64,000 nucleotides of DNA, taken from the NCBI RefSeq assembly GCF_963678635.1, contig NC_087064.1:49335346-49399345 (forward strand). Direction: 5' to 3'. The stretch is from Symsagittifera roscoffensis (taxonomy: Eukaryota > Xenacoelomorpha > Acoela > Convolutidae). The first letter of the stretch is position 1, and each line of letters opens with the position of its first letter. Positions 57,250 to 64,000 of the stretch are shown in pieces. The notes under the pieces were generated by a model. That model worked only from the letters and a program-made list of their open reading frames with translations. It ran no database searches and was not told where the DNA came from. Made by a program: the position numbers and the translations under genes.

Positions 57250-59770
57250 ACTTTCCCCCCATCCTGCATTGCAGTTGACCCCTGAAAATGAGCACTATTA
57301 GCTCTGGGTCTTTTATCTTCCCAAAGAGTACTGTCTCACTCATTCGCGCTATCAAAACTTCTTGTCGGTACCAATTTAGTGCCATCCCATCCAGAACGCT
57401 GATCAGGCTCACGTGCACCACCGAGTGTTGGTACGCTGCCACAAGCGGATCCGGGAAGGCGTACGTCACGGCTGGCCGATAAATACAGGTTAACACCGCT
57501 CCCAGTCCCCTGATCATCCCCACGGGATCAGATCTCATGGCCAAACAAAAGTCGGTCAGGAGAGGTATTCCTCCATTCGCATCCCTCACTTCTTCTCCCG
57601 TCTTTGCGGTTCTCTCTTCGCCTGAAGAATGCCTGTTTTGCATCAAGAGATATTCCACCAGCAGCGTCTTCAGTCCAGCAGCACACATGTAGGAATAAGT
57701 CTCTGGACAGGGGTTCCCCATATTTCATCAGTCGATGGAATTTAGTCAGCTCCCCATGTGTCGGGAGTATCAGTGTCAAGTATCCGTCAATTCGGAGCGT
57801 CTCCACACCTCTGCTAAACATATATGCTGGGCCCATCTTAAACAGGTACCTGGGGTATACCAAGTATGAGGTCAGTAGGAGGTTGATTGGCATACTCAAG
57901 AGTTCCTGCACGAACGCCCCGATGATCGCGTTCCCCGCGTACAACACCTTATCCATGTACTCCTTTTCCCAACCTCAATAATCTCAAGATCTCGGGTAAC
58001 TTCCGGGTCCTCAGTTCGCCCTTCGCATGCTCCCTCCAAAAGCCTCCAATAGTCACTTCGTTTGCTGCCGTGACGAATCTCCCCACCGTCATCTCTCTAT
58101 CTCTTCTGCTAATTCCAGCTGTTCCTCCAGAAACTCCTATATTTGCTTCACCAGCGGTGGAGCACTCTTTTCCGTCTTGTCTGTCACATTCTCAAGAATC
58201 GGGGTCAGGAACGGTCACCTTCCTCTCTCTTGTGTTAGACGTGAAGCCGTCGATTCCATGTGTTTTTCGGCTGCAGCCACATTCTTTCTCTCGTTGTTTG
58301 GCCCCCTCGTCCTACTAGTCGAACTAGTGATCGTCGACTCCATAATCCGGAACCATAGGCTTAGTGTTAGACGTTATGCCGTCGATTCCATTTGTTTTTC
58401 GGCTGCAGCCACATTCTTTCTCTCGTTGTTTGGCCCCTGGTCCTACTAGTCGAACTCGTGATCGTCGACTCCATAATCCGGAACCATAGGCTGGCTGTCA
58501 GATGAACTATCACACGATGGTCATCCCCCACCTCCTAGTTGAACTTCAGTTGCCGGGCAAGGTTCAATACCTTCTCGCTTTCCCCCCATCCTGCAGTGCA
58601 GTTGACCCCTGAAAATGAGCACTATTAGCTCTGGGTCCCTTATCTTCCCGAAGAGTACTGTCTCACTCATTCGCGCTCTCAAATCTTCTTGTCGGTACCA
58701 GTTTGGTGCCATCCCATCCAGAACGCTGATCAGGCTCACGTGCTAACCGAGTAACGGTACGCTGCTACAAGGGGATCCGGAAAGGCGTACGTCACGGCTG
58801 GTCCATAAATACAGGTCACCACCGCTTCCAAACCCCTGATCATCCCCACGGGATCAGATCTCATGGCCAAACACAAGTCGGTCAAGAGAGGTATTCCTTT
58901 AATCGCCTCCCACACTTCTTCTCTCGTCTTTGCGGTTCTCTCTTCGCCTGTCAAATACCTGTTCTGCATCAGGAGATATTCCAGTGGCAGCGTCTTCAGT
59001 CCAGCAGCACACTTGTAGGAATAAGTCCCTGGAATCGGGTGGGCCTTCCTCTCCGTCAGGGATTTCCCATATTTCATCAGTCGATGGAATGTAGTCAGCT
59101 CCCCATGTGTCAATTCGGACCGTCTCAACGCCTCTGCTAAACATATATGCTGGGCCCATGTTGAACAGGTACCTGGGTATACGAAGTAATAGGCCAGTAG
59201 GAGGTTGATTGGCATACTCAGGAGTTCCTGCACGAACGCCCCGAAGATCGCGTTCCCCGCAAAAAACACCTTGTCCATGTACTTCTTTTCCCAACATGGA
59301 TTCAATAATCTCAAGATCTCGTGTGACTACCGGGTCCTCAGTTCGCCCTTCGCATGCTCCCTCCAGAAGCCTCCAATAGTCACTTCGTTTGCTGCCGTGA
59401 CGAATCTCCCCACCGTCATCTCTCTCTTTCTCTTCTGCTACTTCCAGCTGTTCCTCCAGAAACTCCTATATTTGCTTCATCAGCGGTGGAGCACTCTTTT
59501 CCGTCTTGTCTGTCACATTCTCAAGTCTCGGGGTCAGGAACGGCCACCTTCCTCTCTCTTGTGTTAGACGGTATGCCGTCGATTCCATTTGTTTTTCACT
59601 GCAGCCACATTCTTTCTCTCGTTGTTTGGCCCCCTCGTCCTACTAGTGGAACTCGTGATCGTCGACTCCATACTCCGGAACCACAGGCTGACTGTCAGAT
59701 GAATTATCACAGGATTATCATCCCCCACCTCCGGGTTGAACTTCAGTTGCCGGGCAAGGTTCGATACCTC
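57250..59770 (-). repeat. Tandem duplication of a 1.33-kb coding module in the retroelement
   Basis: Sequence from 57251 (ctttccccccatcctgca) recurs from about 58578 with an offset of about 1327, and continues in parallel to about 58560 versus 59765. Both copies encode on the minus strand the same unrecognised protein segment: 'GNAI.GAFVQELLSMPINLL', 'LAMRSDPVGMIRGL', 'YAFPDPLVAAY', 'SETVLFGKI.DPELIVLIFR'. Each copy has its own frameshifts (in one copy ORFs 57956-57528 and 57721-57248; in the other 59314-58736 and 58739-58521). Several of these differ between copies, so decay continued after duplication. Confidence 0.85.
58232..58490. repeat. 132-bp tandem duplication inside the left module copy
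   Basis: The unit starting gtgttagacgtgaagccgtc at 58232 is repeated at 58364 (gtgttagacgttatgccgtc). Each contains 'cattctttctctcgttgttt' and 'gatcgtcgactccata'. The corresponding place in the right copy (from 59561) has one unit only. Confidence 0.85.
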
Positions 59771-59930
59771 CAGACAAAGGACCTCGTCCAAGACAATCAG
59801 GATGTCCGCAAGCTCGTAAAAGAAAATTAGAGCGCCTCGTGGGCTTTTAGCCAATCCACACAATAGTGATTGCTCAAGTCCTCATGTTACAGACTCTTGA
59901 TTCCCAAGATCTCCGTCAACTCTTGTCTGC
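59564..59930 (-). pseudogene. Unidentified frame between the SGNH domain and the duplicated module
   Basis: ORF 59863-59564 (99 aa) reads 'FYELADILIVLDEVLCLEVS', then 'LKFNPEVGDDNPVIIHLTVS', and ends in a basic tail. Its 3' part is also the start of the duplicated module. An alternative frame reads 'IEPCPATEVQPGGGG', seen again at the equivalent place in the left copy, so the true frame is uncertain. Confidence 0.4.
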
Positions 59931-60123
59931 AGGCTAGATCCTCGAGATCCAGACCAGATCCTTCACTTGTTCCAGGTACCGGGTTCTGCTTACTTCCCCC
60001 GGACCTTCCAACTTCTTCCTGCTGTCTACCATCAACACTGACGACACAAACGAGCTCTGGGGCGTAGAAGATTCCGCCTCACCTCCTTCAATGGGTGTCG
60101 ATCTCAACTTTCTGCTTCTGCTA

Positions 60124-60910
60124 CTAGTTAAGCTTCCTCTCGAATCGATCCTTCCACCCCAAGCGATCAGTTACGGAACGGGCTAAGAAGGAGGGAGGTA
60201 TCGGAGGTGGACTAAAGGTGAATTGTCCCATCTCCAGTAGATCCGACTCAAGGAAATTTACATGTCTTTGGAAGACGCCATTCAGCCACTCTGTGCCCCT
60301 TGGCCTGTCGAAGGTGATACCGTCCGAGGATGCATCCTCCGGGAGGGAATCTTCCATCATTCTCTCTACATCGAGCACTCTCATGGGCAGCACACTTCTC
60401 TGCTGGATTTGTCTGATTATCTCGTTGATATTTCGCATCCTCTCACTCATCTCCCTCGCATTCTGGTCCGCCATCATGTTATAGGGAATGGTGCAGATGG
60501 TGAGGATTGCTGGCTCCAGGTAAATTCTTAGCTCCTCAAGAATGCAACTCACTTTGTCTTGTAGCCTCGTCATTATTCTTGCTTCGCCCCTGGACAAGTC
60601 TTTGATTCCCATCATCATGGTAACTGTGTATATCTTCCCTATCTCCAGTATCTGCAGGGACGCCAACATCTGGGGCATCGCTGCGCCCGAGAAACTCAAG
60701 ACTCCCACTTTCCAATGGGCCTGGATCCTTGTCAGGACCCGGTCTAGACTGTCCCCTATTATCAAGTGATTCAGGCCTTCGGGTATTCTCGGTTGTACGA
60801 AGTACTCTGCCCACGTCGCTTCATGAATTTGTCTCTTCTCTCTCGTTGCGCAGCCATCCAGTTCTCTCAATTATGTCGGAGTTACATGCCGTGTTCTTTT
60901 TGTAACTCGA
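60124..60910 (-). pseudogene. SGNH/GDSL-hydrolase-like domain of the retroelement
   Basis: ORF 60870-60124 (248 aa). Residues 35-41 'HLIIGDS' match block I of SGNH hydrolases (Ser41 as nucleophile). 'VLSFSGAAMPQML' (57-69) supplies the block II Gly, and 'MMMGIKDLSRGEA' (85-97) lies where block III 'GTNDxS' is expected, but with Lys90 in place of the catalytic Asn. 'LTICTIPYN' (123-131) follows, as in family members. The C-terminal 'GITFDRPRGTEWLNGVF' precedes a basic tail. The upstream frame is broken by stops, so the domain was probably part of a longer protein with the coiled-coil region to the right. The loss of the block III Asn suggests either decay or a non-enzymatic binding role. Domain identification is from motifs only. 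Confidence 0.7.
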
Positions 60911-60919
60911 GATCACTAC

Positions 60920-61953
60920 GCTCCTCACTGGATGCTCTCTCCGGTTGGTTGGTCGCTGATCATTTGCAGCGTTCTCAAGAGCCTTCGCCTGCAACCCCTA
61001 TCTGCAACTCCCTGAGGCGTGACGTCCCCGTTCCGGACTGATTGCCGCTAGTCGAGCTGGACGTCAGTCTTGGTAACGCAATGTCCATTAGCGGTCTGAT
61101 TCGATTTGCCTCTAGGTTCCTCATGGAACGGACGGGCTCAGGTGGCATCCATGCCTCCAAGTTTACGTTCATCTGCTCTTGAGCCACGTGGTCCAGGTTG
61201 AAGCGGCCGCTCGATCTGGGCGCTTCATCCACTTCTATTCTTGCCTCTGGTCTCGATCTCGTCACTGCTGGCTCAGTTGTCGTCTTCTTTTTCTCCTTAC
61301 CACTTGAGACAACTTGCTGCCTCCTTTGTAGCCGTTCTATTTCTGACTTTTTATTTGATCACAATTATCTACACTTTCTTGTAGTCTCTGCTCTTGCTCC
61401 CGTTTTGCCATCAGCAGATCCCGGTCAAGAATCGCCTTGTCTCGCTCAAGTATTGCCTGGTCGCGATCCAGATTGACCTTGTCCCGTTCCCTTTGGGCCC
61501 CTTCCAACTCTCTCTTCATGTTGCTGAGATCTAGATATCACTCTTCTGTTTGTGGCGACCGTAACATCGATGGTGGTTTGTTTGTGGATTGTGTCCCTGC
61601 TCCTACTGGTTGTCTGATCGGAAGGGGAAATTCCCCCGCACCATACTCCGTAATATTACTCAATCCAGGGCTCCTCGCAAGATCAAATTCAAATCCTCTC
61701 ACGCCTCCGTCCACGTTCCAGGATAGCCATCTGGTCTGCTCCTGATTTGAGATTCCATCCGAGGTGTAACCCACCATCAGCACAGCTTCAGTCGCTGACT
61801 CCCCTTGCTCCTCCAGTTGCAGGATGGCGTTGAGCATGACCGCAAGCCTCTCATCCACTTGCGTGTAGCCGAGGTCCCTCAAGCGCTTGTATAACTCGTC
61901 GAGTGCGGGTTTTTTGAACTCCGCTGGCACAGATTTTCAGAATCGATCTGCCA
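60920..61953 (-). pseudogene. Gag-position protein with coiled coil, N-terminal part
   Basis: The probable start is the minus-strand ATG at 61953 (MADRF, then a TGA stop). Past it the same frame runs on as 'VPAEFKKPALDELYKRLRDL' and 'RLAVMLNAILQLEEQGESAT' to 61538. Next comes a highly charged heptad-rich segment, 61519-61337, with repeated 'RDKVNLDRDQAILERDKAIL': a clear coiled coil. Then 61265-60975 with 'EARIEVDEAPRSSGRFNLDH'. At least two in-frame stops and one frame change break it. Position just after a putative LTR/leader suggests a Gag analogue, but no capsid fold or CCHC knuckle is visible. Confidence 0.55.
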
Positions 61954-62457
61954 TTGCTGCTTTCCTCTATCTCACGAACAAACATACTCAAGAAGTACCT
62001 TACCTAACCAAACTGTAGAAGTACCTTACCTAATCAAACTCAAGAAGTACCTTTCCCGGATGAAACTCGAGAAATATCCTCATCTGGCACAATCAATGAA
62101 GAACTGTTTAATGTTTTTTCTTTCTTCCGTTTGACCAACTATGATTTAGTTGTCGTTTCAGTTTTCAAATCAATCTGAAAATAGAATTCGATTTTAAACC
62201 AAGATTTTTTCCACTCGTGTCTAACCTAGACCTCCACCATTAATACCTTTAAGACATTATCCAAACAATTCTATTAAATTATTAAATTTAGATGTTAAAA
62301 ACAAGCAGATTCATTTTATGTTTTAGCACCATTAATTCTTCAGAATTTAATTGTCATGCCAATTACATTAAAATCCATCTACCTGACTCGTGCCCCCTTT
62401 TACCTAGCTCGAGAACCCTGTGCCTCCCAACTCAAGACATCCATGTCCATTCAAAGC
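61954..62457 (-). other. Putative LTR/leader between the pol end and the gag-position ATG
   Basis: This AT-rich noncoding block lies between two GC-richer coding blocks on the same strand. A purine run (AAAAGGGGG on the minus strand, 62401-62393) sits 57 bp after the pol-frame stop, where a polypurine tract would be. I could not define TG...CA ends or a tRNA primer-binding site, and no second copy of this block is in the window. Confidence 0.4.
61988..62079. repeat. 26-bp tandem repeat in the leader, about 3.5 units
   Basis: Units 'tcaagaagtaccttacctaa' plus 'ccaaac' repeat at 61988, 62014 and 62040, with a partial, diverged unit after. It is positioned immediately upstream (minus strand) of the gag-position ATG. 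Confidence 0.85.
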
Positions 62458-64000
62458 TCAGGTGATAATCAAGTAGTATTTCTTGTGTTGGTGCACCATT
62501 ATCTGTGTTTCTGCAAAGACCACATACAAGATGGCGTATAATTCCCCAGGGTTCAACAAACTCGTTAGTGCCAACATTACATGCTCGGGGTCTACCGTGT
62601 TCCTCTCATTGACCCTCGTCACCAGAAAACACAGACTTTTACCAGGAACTTGTGAAACTGAAGTAGGAAGCGCAGCCATTCCTCCCAACCCTGGCTTCTG
62701 CCTGAATAGAATCTCCACGTTCTGATATTCTCTTTTGAAGTCTGCTTCCAGTTTCGTGTTGACGCTCATGTCCGCTGTTATGCAGATTGCACTAGTCCTA
62801 TCTGACAAAATGAAGTCGCTGTCTGTGATCAGGATGTTCTCTGAATATTCATTCGATATCTCGAATTTTGTCTTGAAGTTTCTTCCTATGGTAGACTCAG
62901 CTTCCTCCTGATCCAGTTCCAACCCGTTAGTCTCTCTTACTTCCCTGAGCTTCTTTATCATCAAATTTTTGGTGTGGGTAAGTCCCACCCCCACTCCCCG
63001 GACAAAAATATTTATCGACGTCCCCGTCGATGGTGCTGGGTTCAAGTTATCCGGTGGTAATTCTAGTGGCCGGTCCGTGGCTCTCCAGCCAATTAGTGGA
63101 TTTCCTGTCTTCACATGTTTCATTGCTGATAGGTCGACTTGCTGGAAGTTTTGCGCCTCCCTTGCGTCAGTCTCAAGGTTATGCATCCATTCCAGTACCC
63201 TCAGGTTTGTATTTTCCCTTCTTTCTATCTCGCTTTTTTCCAGGTCTACTTCTCGTTCCGGTACGGAGTAGACTTCTTGCGAGGAATGCTCGCTGTCGTT
63301 GATGATCTGCCACTCTTCATCAGCTACCAGCCCACCCACATTTACCAACTCCTCGCCCATCTCATCGGTTTGTATCTTGTCAATCAAGAAGTCGTCACCA
63401 TGCCTGTTGTACCTCATGCCTGTCCGTTTGCGATAGCCTTTCCTTGTCCCTGTGGTCATCGGCAGATCTGGTTCTGACCACTTTGGTACCTCGTTCTGCT
63501 CTGGATCATTCCAATCTTCCTCCGCGAAGGATCCTTCGTCCGAATTCACCTCTATCTTCTCGTTATCATCCATGCTCGCGTCCTCGTTGCCGTCATTCTT
63601 CTCCCTGGTGCCTTTCTCGTTCACCTCACATGCTGGTTCTACCAGTAGGTACTCTAGTCCTTCCATGTTCTGTGGTACACACCAATCTTCCGGAGATGGG
63701 ACACGAGGTTTCAGATTTTCGTAGTGCGCTGCACGCCCTGTACTCAAGCGACAAAACCGGCCCTGCTGGTGTACTTCCGTTATCAGAAACGGTCCTTTCC
63801 ATTTCTTTATTAACTTTTTAGTCCCTTTTGGGGATATGATATTCTGGAACACCCAGACGTATTAACCCACAGCATACGGTTTTGCTTGAAGTATTTTTCA
63901 TCGTTCTTCTTCCGCTGTCTCATCTGTGCCTGCGCCGTTTTTCTTCTTCAGAGCTCGTTCAATTCTTGTTGTCTCCTGACCGCTTCCTTCACATACGCCT
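62458..64000 (-). pseudogene. Ty3/gypsy-like Pol C-terminus: integrase end fused to a macro domain
   Basis: The frame enters from beyond the right edge. Minus-strand translation near 63960-63866 shows 'RTAQAQMRQRKNDEKYF' and 'KPYAVG', a TAA stop (about 63865), then 'YVWVFQNIISPKGTKKLIKK'. The ORF 63852-62458 (464 aa) starts in the integrase C-terminal GPY/F module: 'KKWKGPFLITEV' (16-27) and 'RAAHYENLKPRV' (40-51). An acidic, low-complexity linker of about 280 residues follows. Residues 339-464 resemble a macro domain: 'LITDSDFI' (first strand), 'ADMSVNTKLEADFKREYQNV' (helix in the place of the 'GxGxAxEFKxRF' block), 'GKSLCFLVTRVNERNTV' and 'GELYAILYVVFAETQIMVHQ' (final strands). The stretch before 'NPGELY' is shorter than a full macro domain, so part may be deleted. 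The premature TAA shows that this copy is inactive. Confidence 0.75.

Noticed and set aside
62969-63821. Several plus-strand frames of 90-125 aa
   Set aside because: All are antisense to the Pol C-terminal ORF 63852-62458 and show no domain.
1-64000. CRISPR arrays, bacterial operons, rRNA or tRNA genes
   Set aside because: No regularly spaced direct repeats with unique spacers and no ribosome-binding-site-led operons; no tRNA or rRNA was recognised by eye. The sequence is plainly eukaryotic.

Overview
This is an AT-rich eukaryotic (metazoan) window. It has long gene-poor stretches, introns bounded by GT-AG and one probable GC-AG pair, and a dense load of decayed transposable elements. The presence of a BMP-type TGF-beta ligand, a class A GPCR and Penelope, CR1-like and BEL/Pao elements points to an invertebrate animal. 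I do not assign a phylum. One 200-base run of N (47238-47437) shows that this is a scaffold. A change to visibly more GC-rich sequence near 54 kb marks a large, comparatively young retroelement block.

Host genes, all on the + strand, rebuilt by joining exons in phase: (1) a 98-aa protein resembling the N-terminal module of adenylate kinase 5 (3 exons, 9961-14849); (2) a 467-aa BMP2/4-like secreted ligand (4 exons, 15752-17968), with the last intron apparently GC-AG; (3) a 386-aa seven-transmembrane class A receptor (4 exons, 35550-39281). The reading phase closes at every junction I propose. The genes do not look functionally linked to one another.

Mobile and repeat layers, left to right: a BEL/Pao integrase relic (2.4-3.1 kb); a hAT-type MITE family with 8-bp target-site duplications (at least six near-complete copies and several fragments); a second repeat family carrying a conserved GC hairpin; foldback elements at 13.7, 33.2 and 38.3 kb; a near-complete 2.6-kb Mutator-like element with a decayed MULE transposase (18.8-21.4 kb); two recent tandem duplications (567 bp at 24.8 kb and 342 bp at 43.8 kb); a CR1/Jockey-like non-LTR element (27.6-30.3 kb); and a Penelope-like element (49.4-52.1 kb) that seems to split an older non-LTR element.

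Right end (54-64 kb, - strand): a Ty3/gypsy-like integrase C-terminus fused through a long acidic linker to a macro (ADP-ribose-binding-like) domain. It is followed by a putative LTR/leader, then a gag-position reading frame with a charged coiled coil, an SGNH/GDSL-hydrolase-like domain, a tandemly duplicated 1.33-kb module of unknown fold, and further unrecognised coding sequence. All of it is broken by stops and frameshifts. This combination of domains in one retroelement-like locus is the most interesting thing in the window.
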